Shown: piece by piece, positions 14,960-25,100 of the stretch
Layout: every line of letters starts with the position of its first letter
How positions within the stretch are numbered: position 1 is the stretch's first letter
From: Butyricimonas sp. Marseille-P3923
GTDB taxonomy: Bacteria; Bacteroidota; Bacteroidia; Bacteroidales; Marinifilaceae
Length of the DNA stretch: 64,000 nt
Direction: 5' to 3'
NCBI RefSeq assembly: GCF_900184685.1
Contig: NZ_FXXL01000007.1
Location: 62,001 to 126,000 of the forward strand
Notes under the pieces: generated by a model
Seen by the model: only the letters and a program-made list of their open reading frames with translations
Told to the model about the DNA's origin: nothing
Database searches by the model: none
Translations under genes and position numbers: made by a program

Positions 14960-17900
14960 TTGTCCCGGTGTGTAATGGTGCTTGTGCTTTTGGCATTTGC
15001 GGCCTATTTTGCCTTGATGACTCCGTACGTTCAGACGAAGTTGGTGGATTATTTTACCCGTATTTTGGAGGATCGGACGGGAACGACGATCACGATCGGG
15101 AGGGTGGAATTTCGCCCGATAGAATCATTGATACTGAGTGATGTGTTCGTGAAAGACTGCCGTCAGGATACGCTGATGTTTTGCGAGCGGCTCGTGATGC
15201 GGGTGGATTCGGTGAGTTTCGTGAAACGGAAATTCACGATCACGGAGGCGACTTTCGACAATGCCGTGTTTAACTTGTGGATTGAGCGCAAGAAAGACGG
15301 GGGGGAGAGCGTCACGAACGTTGAGGAGTTAATCAATTCCCTTTCCGCCTCGATGACGGACACGGTGCCCGCCTCTCCTTTGGGGTGGAAAGTGAACCTG
15401 ACCCGAATATCGTTGTTCAACAGTCGTTTCCGGTATATAGAGAACGATTATGAACCCGTGGACTACGGGATTAACTGGACGGATGTCGATTGCCGGGATT
15501 TAAACGTGATGATTTCCAGAATCAGGTTCTCGAAGGAGGGACGTTACGAGGCCACGGTTACCGGGTTGAGTTTCAGGGAGAAATCCGGATTCGAGGTGAT
15601 TAACATGGGGGGAAGGGTTGTTGCGACGAATAATAACCTGTTGGTCACGAATACCTTGATTCAGACCGAACGGAGTGAGGCTCATCTGGATACGTTGGAG
15701 TATAATTGGGTTCCGGATCAGGAGTACTGGCGTAATTTTACCACGAAGATGCAACAACGATATGTGTTCACCTCTTCAAGGGTACATTTCGATGATATAG
15801 CTTATTTTAACGGCAAGTTGCTGGGAATGAATAATGTGTTGTACGGGAGCGGCGTGGTTTTCAACACGATAAGTAATTTGCAGGGCGAGAATCTGGAAGT
15901 GTATCTGGGAGAGAAAAGTGTGTTCCACGGTTCATTTGTTTCCAAGGGGTTGCCCCGTTTTTTTGATACGGACTTCACTATCGAATTTACCGATACGCGG
16001 ATTTCGCCGCCCGAACTGGAAGCTATTTATATGCCGTGGCTGGAAAGCCGTTACGTGAAGATACCGGAAATGCTGCACAAGTATGATTATTTCACTTTTG
16101 ACGGTACTTTCAAGGGGAAGATCGAGGATTTTGTCGTGGACGCGAAAAGCGTTACCCCGGGAATGGAAGGTTCTCTCGTGTTCAACTATGTTTTGGATAG
16201 TGCGGGAGATTATCGTTACGGGGGACGGGCTAACCTGTTCCGGGTGAATTTCGGTTTTCTGACGGGGCAGTCTTTCTTGAAGAACGGTTCGCTGTTCGCG
16301 AACTTTAACGGGGTACTGGGTGACTCCACCTCTCGTTTCGGGATGTCGAGTGCGTTAGGATACCTCGACGTGTACGACGGTCGGCTACGGGGGGTACGCC
16401 TCTCGGTGGGGACGGAAAACGATCGCCTGTATTTGCTGTCGTCCGTGAAGAACGATAGTTTGCAAGCTGATTTCGAATTGAATTATGTCATGGGGGATTC
16501 TCTTCAAATCGCGGACGCGCGGGGGTACGTGAATGTCCGGCAATGGGATTCATGGGGACCGTCCGTTTGCGGGGAAAAGGAATCGTTTGAATTTGATTTC
16601 TCGGGGAACCTGAAAATGCAAGAGGACAACAATTGGTTCGAGGCAATCATACCCCGTTTGAAATACGAGAACACGAGGGGGGTGTTCACGACGGATTCGG
16701 TGAGATTGACGAATACCGTGCTGGGAGAATATAGTTACTCGAACCTGCAATCGGAAGTGGGGGATGTCACCATGGAGGGATTTTTCCATTCGCTGGAATT
16801 GTCGGATTTGTGGAATAGTTTTGTCATGACCTATTTGCCCGCTTACCGCTACGCGGTGGATAAACCATTGCCGGAAGGAACCAATCTGATTGCCGAAGTG
16901 CGGTTGAAGAATGTCAATCCTTTGCTGCGGGTCGCTTACCCGCAATTGAAACTTTCGAGCGGTGTCAATTTATCGTGTGAATACAATTATGCCGACCGGC
17001 GGACGAATCTGTTACTGGAAGCGGATACGATCTCTTTCGGGGATCTGAAGACGCGGGACGCGAGGGTGAAAGTAGCGGGCAACGGTACCAACTTGATCTG
17101 TACCTGTGCTGCCGACGAGTTGAAATACTTGAATTTCGGGAAACTGTATAACGTGCGCAACACGATGAACGTGTACACGAACAATGTCACGAACCGTCTG
17201 ACGTGGAGTAACTGGGAGAAAGAGACGTATTGCGGCTCGCTGGTCGCCAATCTCCGGTTGTTGAATTACAGGGGCAGGCACATGACACAGGTGCTTATCC
17301 AGCCCAGCACGATCGTGATGGCGGATAGCGTGTGGCAGGTGGGACGTTCCATGATATTGAAAGAGGGAGATGATATTTTCGTGAATAATTTCAAGATCAG
17401 CCGGGGAGAGCAAAGTTTTTCCCTGCGGGGACGGGTGAGCGGGAACAAGCGGGATACCCTCTCCATGGCGTTCCATAATTTCAATCTGGCGGAGTTCAAT
17501 AATATTCTTTTTGACAATAAAGTGAAGCTTTTCGGGTTGGTAAACGGGAAAGCCACGATACAGGACGCGTACAACGACCGTCTTATTTACGCGAATATGG
17601 AGATCGACCGCTGGGGGCTTAACCGGGATACTTTGGGGACGTTGAACCTGATGTCCCAGTGGGATGCGGCGAACAGTGCCTTGCAGGTCAGCGTGATCAA
17701 CCAGATGAAGAACGATGAGGCGCCGTTCAGCGTGTTCGGTTATTATAAACCGTCCACGGACAGCCTGAACATGAATCTCGTGCTTTCGGGAATAGACGTG
17801 AATTACCTGACCCGTTATTTCCCGGATATGTTGAAAAGCGGGGAGGGTACATTGTCCGGCGAGTTGGAAATGAAAGGGACGAGCCGGACGGCGGCGATCA

Positions 17901-19405
17901 ACGGTTTTCTGGCCATGGACTCGGTGGCTTTGACCTTGAGTATGCTGAACACGCCGTTTATGATTCATGACCGTATCCCGGTGAAGGATAATCGGATCAT
18001 GCTTGATGATTTCAAAATATACGATGCCAAGGGGCGGGCGTCCGTCTGTTCCGGGTTCTACGATTTGCAACAGAACAAGTATGATGTAAACTTGAAGTTT
18101 AATAATTTCCGCGTGTTGAACACGAAGCAATCCCAAGGCGAGACGTTTTACGGGCAGTTGTATATCACGGGACAAACCCGGATGAATAATCTGTCGGGTA
18201 ATTCCGCACTGTCTGTCAATTTGAAGCCGGAACCCCATTCCGTGCTGTATATACCCTTGACTTCCGCCTTGACGGAGGAGGACGGCAGTATCCTGCGGTT
18301 TATAAATAACCGTCAACCCGGCGAACAGTCCGCGATGCTCGAGGAACGGTCTTCCCTGATATCCGATTTCGACTTGAATGCGAATATCGAGGTGAACGAC
18401 AATCTGGAGGTGCAGATCATATTCGACCCCACGATCGGGGATATACTGAAAACCGTGGGAAGCGGTAATCTGCGTTTTACCTTGGGTAAGGACAACGAGT
18501 TGGACCTGTTCGGGGAGTACAAGATCGCGAAAGGAGATTATCTTTTCACGTTGAGTAACTTGATAAACAAGAAGTTCGTGTTGACTCCCGGCGGAAGTAT
18601 CAAATGGAACGGTTCGCCTTACGACGCCACGATTGACGTGAACGCGATTTATAACCTGCGTACTTCTCTGAGTGATTTGTTGGCGGGGACGAACACGACA
18701 ATGGACAAGAACACGAAAGTTCCCGTGGAATGCGTGTTGAAACTGGGGGACAATCTGATGAACCCGAACGTGCAATTCGGGATTAATTTTCCCTCCCTCG
18801 ACGTGCAGATGCGGAGTTTGATGCAGAGTCTTTTCTCCAGTCAGGACGAGGTAAACAAACAAATGTTCTCGCTTTTGTTGCTGAACAAGTTCTACACGCC
18901 CGATTATTTGGATAAGGACGCGGAGCAGGAGGAACGCAACACGGGCTACCAGATGGGGGTAACGACGGCGAGCGAGTTGCTGTCGAATCAAGTGTCCCGT
19001 TGGTTGTCGCAGATCAGCAATAATTTGGATATCGGTTTCTCGTACCGCCCGGGTGACCAAGTGACGACGAACGAGTTCGAGTTGGCATTGTCTACCCAGA
19101 TATGGAACAACCGCGTGACCATTTCCGCCAACGGCAACATGGTGGAAGGGTCGAAAACGAACTCGAATACCTCTATCACGGGTGACTTTGACGTGGACGT
19201 GAAGCTGAACCAGCAGGGAACGTTGAAGCTGAAGGCTTATTCCCACACGAACGAAAAGATCACGTATAACGCCACGGAGACCGTGCAGGGTGTCGGTGTT
19301 TCCTATCAGGAAGCCTTTGATACCTTCCGGGAACTCTTCCGCAAGTACACGGCTATTTTTAAACGGAAAAAGAAGTCTTCGCAATCATCTGATAATAAGC
19401 AGTAA
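14960..19405 (+). CDS. tamB: Translocation and assembly module protein TamB (AsmA-like, very large)
   Basis: This 1481-aa protein has one N-terminal membrane anchor (VMVLVLLAFAAYFAL) and then a long periplasmic beta-rich body, typical of the TamB/AsmA-like bridge proteins that link inner and outer membranes. It ends with the conserved TamB C-terminal domain (~1130-1430: INKKFVLTPGGSIKWNG, PVECVLKLGD, and the SQISNNLDIGFSYRPG region). These proteins act in lipid transfer to, or protein insertion into, the outer membrane. The only canonical in-frame starts are TTG 14960 and ATG 14975. Upstream in the same frame lie codons IKKIISIL that look like a real N-terminus. An out-of-frame ATG at 14928 (MVKV) would join them if one base were restored near 14940. 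Its operon partner tamA is not adjacent. Confidence 0.93.
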   Translation: MSRCVMVLVLLAFAAYFALMTPYVQTKLVDYFTRILEDRTGTTITIGRVEFRPIESLILSDVFVKDCRQDTLMFCERLVMRVDSVSFVKRKFTITEATFDNAVFNLWIERKKDGGESVTNVEELINSLSASMTDTVPASPLGWKVNLTRISLFNSRFRYIENDYEPVDYGINWTDVDCRDLNVMISRIRFSKEGRYEATVTGLSFREKSGFEVINMGGRVVATNNNLLVTNTLIQTERSEAHLDTLEYNWVPDQEYWRNFTTKMQQRYVFTSSRVHFDDIAYFNGKLLGMNNVLYGSGVVFNTISNLQGENLEVYLGEKSVFHGSFVSKGLPRFFDTDFTIEFTDTRISPPELEAIYMPWLESRYVKIPEMLHKYDYFTFDGTFKGKIEDFVVDAKSVTPGMEGSLVFNYVLDSAGDYRYGGRANLFRVNFGFLTGQSFLKNGSLFANFNGVLGDSTSRFGMSSALGYLDVYDGRLRGVRLSVGTENDRLYLLSSVKNDSLQADFELNYVMGDSLQIADARGYVNVRQWDSWGPSVCGEKESFEFDFSGNLKMQEDNNWFEAIIPRLKYENTRGVFTTDSVRLTNTVLGEYSYSNLQSEVGDVTMEGFFHSLELSDLWNSFVMTYLPAYRYAVDKPLPEGTNLIAEVRLKNVNPLLRVAYPQLKLSSGVNLSCEYNYADRRTNLLLEADTISFGDLKTRDARVKVAGNGTNLICTCAADELKYLNFGKLYNVRNTMNVYTNNVTNRLTWSNWEKETYCGSLVANLRLLNYRGRHMTQVLIQPSTIVMADSVWQVGRSMILKEGDDIFVNNFKISRGEQSFSLRGRVSGNKRDTLSMAFHNFNLAEFNNILFDNKVKLFGLVNGKATIQDAYNDRLIYANMEIDRWGLNRDTLGTLNLMSQWDAANSALQVSVINQMKNDEAPFSVFGYYKPSTDSLNMNLVLSGIDVNYLTRYFPDMLKSGEGTLSGELEMKGTSRTAAINGFLAMDSVALTLSMLNTPFMIHDRIPVKDNRIMLDDFKIYDAKGRASVCSGFYDLQQNKYDVNLKFNNFRVLNTKQSQGETFYGQLYITGQTRMNNLSGNSALSVNLKPEPHSVLYIPLTSALTEEDGSILRFINNRQPGEQSAMLEERSSLISDFDLNANIEVNDNLEVQIIFDPTIGDILKTVGSGNLRFTLGKDNELDLFGEYKIAKGDYLFTLSNLINKKFVLTPGGSIKWNGSPYDATIDVNAIYNLRTSLSDLLAGTNTTMDKNTKVPVECVLKLGDNLMNPNVQFGINFPSLDVQMRSLMQSLFSSQDEVNKQMFSLLLLNKFYTPDYLDKDAEQEERNTGYQMGVTTASELLSNQVSRWLSQISNNLDIGFSYRPGDQVTTNEFELALSTQIWNNRVTISANGNMVEGSKTNSNTSITGDFDVDVKLNQQGTLKLKAYSHTNEKITYNATETVQGVGVSYQEAFDTFRELFRKYTAIFKRKKKSSQSSDNKQ

Positions 19406-19407
19406 TT

Positions 19408-19442
19408 GTAATTTTCAACTTTCAATTTTCAATTTTCAATTG
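19408..19442. repeat. TTTTCAACTTTCAATTTTCAA tandem words after tamB
   Basis: Four to five copies of a TTTCAA(T/C)T-type word lie immediately after the tamB stop. The same arrangement and near-identical order occurs at the tsaD end (13611-13640), and the complement occurs at 9806-9841. Confidence 0.8.
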
Positions 19443-19521
19443 TTTGTCATTGTTTTTTTGGTTTTTTTTCGTGAAATTGGGCTCGTTACGTGAAAACGTC
19501 GAACCTAACTAAAATGATATT

Positions 19522-20742
19522 ATGAAAAAAATGACCGAACAAGAGTACATGGATCGTGAGGCGAAATATGGCGCCCACAATTATCACCCGCTACCCGTGG
19601 TGTTGGAAAAAGGAGAAGGAATCTACGTGTGGGATGTCAACGGGAAACGTTATTTTGATTTCCTTTCGGCTTATTCTGCCGTGAATCAAGGACATAGCCA
19701 CCCGAAGATTGTCGAGGCTATGACCGAGCAGGCGAAAACGCTGGCGCTGACTTCCCGTGCCTTTTACAACAACGTGTTGGGAGAGTGGGAAGAATACATC
19801 ACCAAGTATTTCGGGTACGACAAGGTGCTGCCGATGAATAGCGGTGCAGAGGCGGACGAGACAGCCCTGAAACTTTGTCGCCGTTGGGGATATGACGTGA
19901 AAGGTATTCCTGCCGATCAGGCAAAGATTATCGTGTGCGAGAACAATTTCCACGGTCGTACGATTACTATCGTGACGCTCTCCAACGATCCCTCTTCGTA
20001 TGCCGGATTCGGACCGTTTACACCCGGATTCGTGCGTATTCCTTACGATGACATTCCCGCGTTGGAAGAGGCTTTAAAAGACCCGAACGTGGCGGGATTC
20101 CTGTTGGAGCCTATTCAGGGAGAAGCCGGGGTTTACGTGCCGCACGAGGGCTATTTGAAGAAAGCTTATGATTTGTGTAAGGCACACAACGTGTTGTTTA
20201 TGGCCGATGAGGTACAGACCGGTATTGCCCGCACGGGTAAGATGCTGGCGTGCGATCACGAGGGGGTACGTCCCGACGTGTTGATCCTCGGTAAAGCTAT
20301 TTCCGGCGGTTTGATGCCCGTTTCCTGCGTGTTGGCGGACGACGAGATCATGATGACGATCAAACCGGGAGAACACGGTTCCACTTATGGCGGTAATCCG
20401 ATCGCTTGTCGGGTATCCATGGCCGCGTTGCAAGTGATTAAAGACGAGAAACTTGCCGAGAATGCCGAGAGATTGGGTAAGATATTCCGTGAACGCGTGG
20501 GACAGATCAAATCGGATATGATCGGACTCGTGCGCGGTAAAGGTTTGTTGAACGCCGTCGTGGTTACCCCGAAGAATGGCAAGACCGCTTGGGATGTTTG
20601 TTTGAAACTCCGTGACAACGGCTTGTTGGCAAAACCGACACACGATCATATCATCCGTTTCGCCCCGCCTCTGGTTATCAACGAGGAACAGTTGCTGGAA
20701 GCAATCGGAGTTATCGAGAAGACGTTGAAGGAATTTGAGTAG
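19522..20742 (+). CDS. rocD: Ornithine--oxo-acid transaminase
   Basis: This 406-aa class III PLP aminotransferase converts ornithine plus 2-oxoglutarate to glutamate-5-semialdehyde and glutamate in the cytoplasm. The start [20 protein letters not shown]-type N-terminus with [14 protein letters not shown] is characteristic of ornithine aminotransferases. Visible motifs include [15 protein letters not shown] (~50-64), [17 protein letters not shown], the cofactor-binding MADEVQTGI and the PLP lysine in LGKAISGG (~257). The length matches the family. It is a single-gene unit followed by a strong terminator. Arginine/ornithine catabolism and proline synthesis are the likely pathways. Confidence 0.95.
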   Translation: MKKMTEQEYMDREAKYGAHNYHPLPVVLEKGEGIYVWDVNGKRYFDFLSAYSAVNQGHSHPKIVEAMTEQAKTLALTSRAFYNNVLGEWEEYITKYFGYDKVLPMNSGAEADETALKLCRRWGYDVKGIPADQAKIIVCENNFHGRTITIVTLSNDPSSYAGFGPFTPGFVRIPYDDIPALEEALKDPNVAGFLLEPIQGEAGVYVPHEGYLKKAYDLCKAHNVLFMADEVQTGIARTGKMLACDHEGVRPDVLILGKAISGGLMPVSCVLADDEIMMTIKPGEHGSTYGGNPIACRVSMAALQVIKDEKLAENAERLGKIFRERVGQIKSDMIGLVRGKGLLNAVVVTPKNGKTAWDVCLKLRDNGLLAKPTHDHIIRFAPPLVINEEQLLEAIGVIEKTLKEFE

Positions 20743-20768
20743 TTTGCGATAAACTGAATATTAGAGGG

Positions 20769-20808
20769 GAGGTAGCTAACAAGTTTATTGATAGCTACCT
20801 CTTTTTTT
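20769..20808 (+). terminator. Rho-independent terminator of rocD
   Basis: GAGGTAGCT (20769-20777) and AGCTACCTC (20793-20801) form a perfect 9-bp stem followed by seven Ts. Confidence 0.88.
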
Positions 20809-20976
20809 ATTCCGGCATATTTTCTTGTCGGAATCTAAAATAAATCGGTAGTAGTTGAATTTTTTTCTTTTTTTTGTCATACTCTTTGTAAGTTCATGTA
20901 TTATACAATTGAAAATTTCATTCATAAAAACCGGATGTGCGATGAAATGGTATAGTGGTAATAACATGAAATAAGT

Positions 20977-22116
20977 ATGAAGCGGGATTTATATAAGGTC
21001 ATAGAACTGTTTAAGAAGTCTTTTGGGAATGCCCTTTCCGATGATGAACGACAAGAAATGGATGTTTTGTTGCAGGATAATTCTTTACGGAAAGCGTACG
21101 AAGAGTTGTTTGACGAGGCTTTTGTAACCGGGAAGTTTAAGGAGTTCGAGAGTTACGAGTATAAGCCAGCTTTCGAGGCATTAAAGAAACAGGTGTACCG
21201 GGGGCGTTTCCGGCGTTGGATGGCATGGGGGGCATCCGTGGCGGCAGTGTTGGTCTTGGGGGTCATGATCATGGAGAACTTCAATCTTTCAACTGGGGAG
21301 CTGGTTGTTGTCAACCGAGAAATTGTTCCGCCGGGAGAAACTGCGGCAGTATTGAAACTGGCAGACGGACGGATGGTGAGGATTGGGAAAGAACCTGTCG
21401 CAATCATGGAAGATGACGGGAATGTGGTAAAGTACGAGGATGGGCAACTTTCCTATACTTCCGTGAATCCGATGAAAAAAGAGCTCTACAATGAATTGAA
21501 AGTGCCTATCGGGGGAGAGTGCTACGTGGTGTTGAACGACGGGACTGAAGTGTGGTTGAATGCGGGGTCTGAATTAAAGTACCCGGTTGCCTTCACGGGA
21601 AAGGAACGGAAGGTGGAGTTAAGCGGGGAGGGATTCTTTAAGGTGAAGAAAGATACCTTGCCTTTTATCGTGGGTGTGGAAACGGGAGATATTACGGTGC
21701 TCGGTACGTCTTTCGGTGTTACCGCTTACCGGGGAGAGGTCGGGTACACGACGTTGGTTTCCGGCAAGGTAAGTTTCACGTCGAAGAATAAGGAAAGCGT
21801 GATATTATCCCCGGGAGAGCAGGCTGTCGTCCTTTTGTCCGGAGAGGTTGAGGTACGTGCCGTTGACGTGGAGGAGTTCGTGGGATGGAAAGATGGAAAG
21901 TTTGTCTTCAAGAATAAATCTTTGGGGAATATCATGCACGTTCTGGAACGCTGGTACGGGATAAAGGCGGTATTTAAAGATGAGGAAGTGAAGGAATTGG
22001 AGTACACGGGAAGCCTTGAACGGTACGATAATATCAACACGTTCCTGCGGTTGTTGGAGAAGTTAAACGATGTACATTATGAAATAAGGGAAGATGTGAT
22101 TATTTTATATAAATAA
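20977..22116 (+). CDS. FecR family anti-sigma factor (locus A)
   Basis: This 379-aa inner-membrane protein has an N-terminal cytoplasmic anti-sigma region (~1-78), one membrane segment (WMAWGASVAAVLVLGVMIM, ~80-98) and a periplasmic FecR domain (~165-270: NDGTEVWLNAGSELKYPVAF, VELSGEGFFKV, VLGTSFGVTAY). A C-terminal secretin/STN-like DUF4974 domain (~305-379) follows. It should relay the state of the downstream SusC transporter (which has an STN domain) to an ECF sigma factor. Unusually, no sigma gene precedes it: rocD and its terminator are directly upstream. The nearest unpaired sigma gene is at 31340, beyond the whole locus. Confidence 0.93.
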   Translation: MKRDLYKVIELFKKSFGNALSDDERQEMDVLLQDNSLRKAYEELFDEAFVTGKFKEFESYEYKPAFEALKKQVYRGRFRRWMAWGASVAAVLVLGVMIMENFNLSTGELVVVNREIVPPGETAAVLKLADGRMVRIGKEPVAIMEDDGNVVKYEDGQLSYTSVNPMKKELYNELKVPIGGECYVVLNDGTEVWLNAGSELKYPVAFTGKERKVELSGEGFFKVKKDTLPFIVGVETGDITVLGTSFGVTAYRGEVGYTTLVSGKVSFTSKNKESVILSPGEQAVVLLSGEVEVRAVDVEEFVGWKDGKFVFKNKSLGNIMHVLERWYGIKAVFKDEEVKELEYTGSLERYDNINTFLRLLEKLNDVHYEIREDVIILYK

Positions 22117-22120
22117 AAAA

Positions 22121-22165
22121 AGAGGGATAGGTCGCAAATTTCTCAGGTTTTAAACCTATTCCCCT
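22121..22165 (+). promoter_or_regulatory. Imperfect hairpin between fecR and susC (locus A)
   Basis: AGGGATAGGT (22123-22132) can pair with AACCTATTCCCCT (22153-22165), leaving one unpaired base, in the 83-nt gap between fecR and susC. There is no T-run after it. A hairpin also sits at the same place in locus B (38037-38068). It could be a processing site or an attenuator that sets different expression of regulator and transporter. Confidence 0.4.
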
Positions 22166-22199
22166 TTAAGTCCATGTTTTAAATAAACAATACAAAAGT

Positions 22200-25100
22200 A
22201 TGAAAAAAAATCGAGTAATCAAGTTTCTTGACCTAATGGGTAGGTACAGGAACAATTCAAGGATTATGAAGTGCTGTGTCGTCTTTGTTTTCTTGCTCAC
22301 GCTGAATTTGGGCGTGTATGCCCAGACAAATCCGGTGACGCTGGATTTGAAGGGCGTGAACCTTGACGAGTTCGTTCAAGCGGTGAAGAAACAGACAAAC
22401 ATCAACTTCATGTACAACTCGTCGTTGGTTGCCGCCGCGGGAGAAATCACGATTAAGGTGGAAAAGATGGAGTTGAAGAGTGTGTTGGACACCGTGTTGA
22501 AAAAAGCCAATCTCGTGTACGAGTTCGAGAATAACACGGTACTGATCCGTCCCGGCAAGGGACAAGCGGTCGTGAAGCAGCAAAGTGTGTTGAAGGGAAT
22601 CGTTAAAGATGAACAAGGTGTGCCATTACCGGGTGTCACTGTTTTAGTGCGCCAGAAGACGGAGAATACCACGGGGATGTCGGTCGTCATGGGGACCGCT
22701 ACCGATATGGACGGGAAATACTCGATCATGGTGCCGGAGGGCGAGAATGTCTTCGTGATCTTTTCTTTTGTTGGAATGGTTTTGCGGGAGATCAAGTACA
22801 CGGGACAAAAGACACTTGATGTCGTGATGAAGGAGGACGTGAAGGCGGTGGAAGAGGTGGTGGTGACGGGATACGGCAACGTGTCGAAAGGTAATTACAC
22901 GGGAGCCTCCACGACGGTAAAAGCAGAGGATGTCTTGATGGCGGGAGTTTCTTCTATTGACCAGATGCTGCAGGGAGTTGTGCCCGGTATGCTGGTGTGG
23001 AATACTACGGGACAGGTGGGGGCAACCTCGAAGATCCGGGTACGGGGGACTTCCACGTTGCTCGGGAGTCAGGAACCTGTGTGGGTGGTCGACGGGGTGA
23101 TCCAGCAAGACCCGCAGCCTTTTAACTCGGAGGACAACACGAAGTTTTCCGTGGACGCGGATGACATCAAGCAATTGGCGGGTAATGCCATCTCGTGGTT
23201 GAACCCGAATGATATAGAAACAATCACGGTGTTGAAAGACGCTTCTGCCACGGCTATTTACGGTTCCAAGGCGGCGAACGGGGTGATCGTGATTACCACG
23301 AAGAAAGCGAGGGCGGGAAGGATAAACGTGAATTATAGCGGCAATCTCTCGATCGGGCAAAGACCTCGCTACGGGTTGTACGATTTGATGAATTCCCGGG
23401 AGATGATGCAGTTCTCGAAGGAGATATATGATGAACGGCGGGTATATCCTTCCACGGTTTTGCCTGTCGGTTACGCCGGTTTGCTCCAGAAATGGCTGAA
23501 CAAGGAGATCACGGAGGAGGCGATGGAGCAGGAGTACGCGAGGATGGCTAAACAGAACACAGATTGGTTTAAACTGTTGTTCCGCAATTCGTTCAATCAC
23601 TCGCATAACGTGAGTATCAGCGGTGGTTCGGAGAAAATACAGAACCGGACTTCTTTCGGGTACACGGAAGAAAAAGGGGAAGCGAAAGGGAATAATATGA
23701 CGACGTTCACGGCGACATCCAACACGACCGTGAATTTCGGGGAGCGTTTGATGATCAATATGTTGTTGAAAGGAACGGTACGGGACGTGCGGGGTTTTGC
23801 TTACGGGGTGGATCCTTTCTCTTACGCGTACAACACGACGAGGGTAATCCCGGCGTATAACGAGGACGGTTCTTATTATTACCACGAGAAAGAGGGAGCA
23901 CGGAATGAAGGGGCTATGCATATGAGTGGCAAGTATAATTATAATATCCTGAACGAGTTGGAAAACACGGGAAGCAAGAATAGCACGAGGACATGGGGTA
24001 CGACGATAGATTTGAAATGGCGGATACTGCCGGGATTGGAATACCAGGGACTGGTTTCTTACACGTCTTCTTCTGCCGATTCCAAGAAGTACGCGGATGA
24101 ACGTTCGTTCTATATCACGCAGATCCGAGGGTACGAGTTCGGTTCGATTGCCATGACGGATGATATGGCAAAACAGACCCCTCTGCCTAATGGCGGTATT
24201 CTGGAAACAGACCTGACGAACAATACTTCTATCATGATCCGGAATAGTCTGGTGTATGACTGTTTGTTCGGGGTAAAGCACCGGATGACGTTGCAAGTGG
24301 GTATCGAGACCAATGCTCTCACGACCAAGGGAAACACGCAAAAGCGTTACGGTTATTTGCCGAATCGGGGTGAGACATTTACTACTCCTCCTTCCTTTTT
24401 TGAAAGTAGCGAGGGTGAACGTTTGGATAACAGTGTTTACGTGAATGGGGAAACACGGGTGATTAACCGGGTGGATAATAAACTCAGCGAATATATGTTG
24501 GCGGCTTATACTTACCAGGAACGTTACGTGATGAATTTTAGCGCTCGCTTGGATGCTTCCAACCGTTTCGCTCAGGATAAGAATAAACGCTTTGAACCGA
24601 CGTGGTCGATCGGGGCGAAATGGCGGCTCGGGCAGGAGAGTTTCCTGTTGGGACAACTTTGGATCGATAATCTGGATTTGTACGGTTCTTATGGCTATCA
24701 GGGAAATGCTGTTTCTTCGGTTTCGCCTTACCTGACAGCAAGGGACGGGGGAATTGACGGGGCGTACAAGGATTATGTCTTGATCGTGAGCTCGTTGCCC
24801 TACCCGAATTTGGGATGGGAGAAGACGAAAACTTATAATATCGGGATTGATGGTTCCTTGTTTGAGGGGAGGTTGAATTTTACGGCTAATTATTTTGAAA
24901 AGGTGAGCGACGTGCTTGCAGCCCGTGGGGTGGCTGTCGAGAATGGAACATCGAGTGGAGTTGTTTCCGGTACTTCGATGAAGAATTACGGGTATGATTT
25001 CGTGATTGATGTGGTTCCTGTCCGGACGGAGAATTTCACGTGGCAGCTTTCGGTTAATACCTCCGTGACACGCAATAAGGTGGACAAGAATGACCGTTGG

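Noticed and set aside
17012-19384. 790-codon open frame opposite tamB
   Set aside because: It is complementary to a clearly real gene, has an Arg/His/Gln-rich composition typical of antisense shadows and no recognisable domain, so I treat it as a codon-bias artefact.
20785-20967. 60-codon minus-strand frame between rocD and fecR
   Set aside because: It lies over a terminator and an AT-rich gap, has no start context and a low-complexity Lys-rich end.
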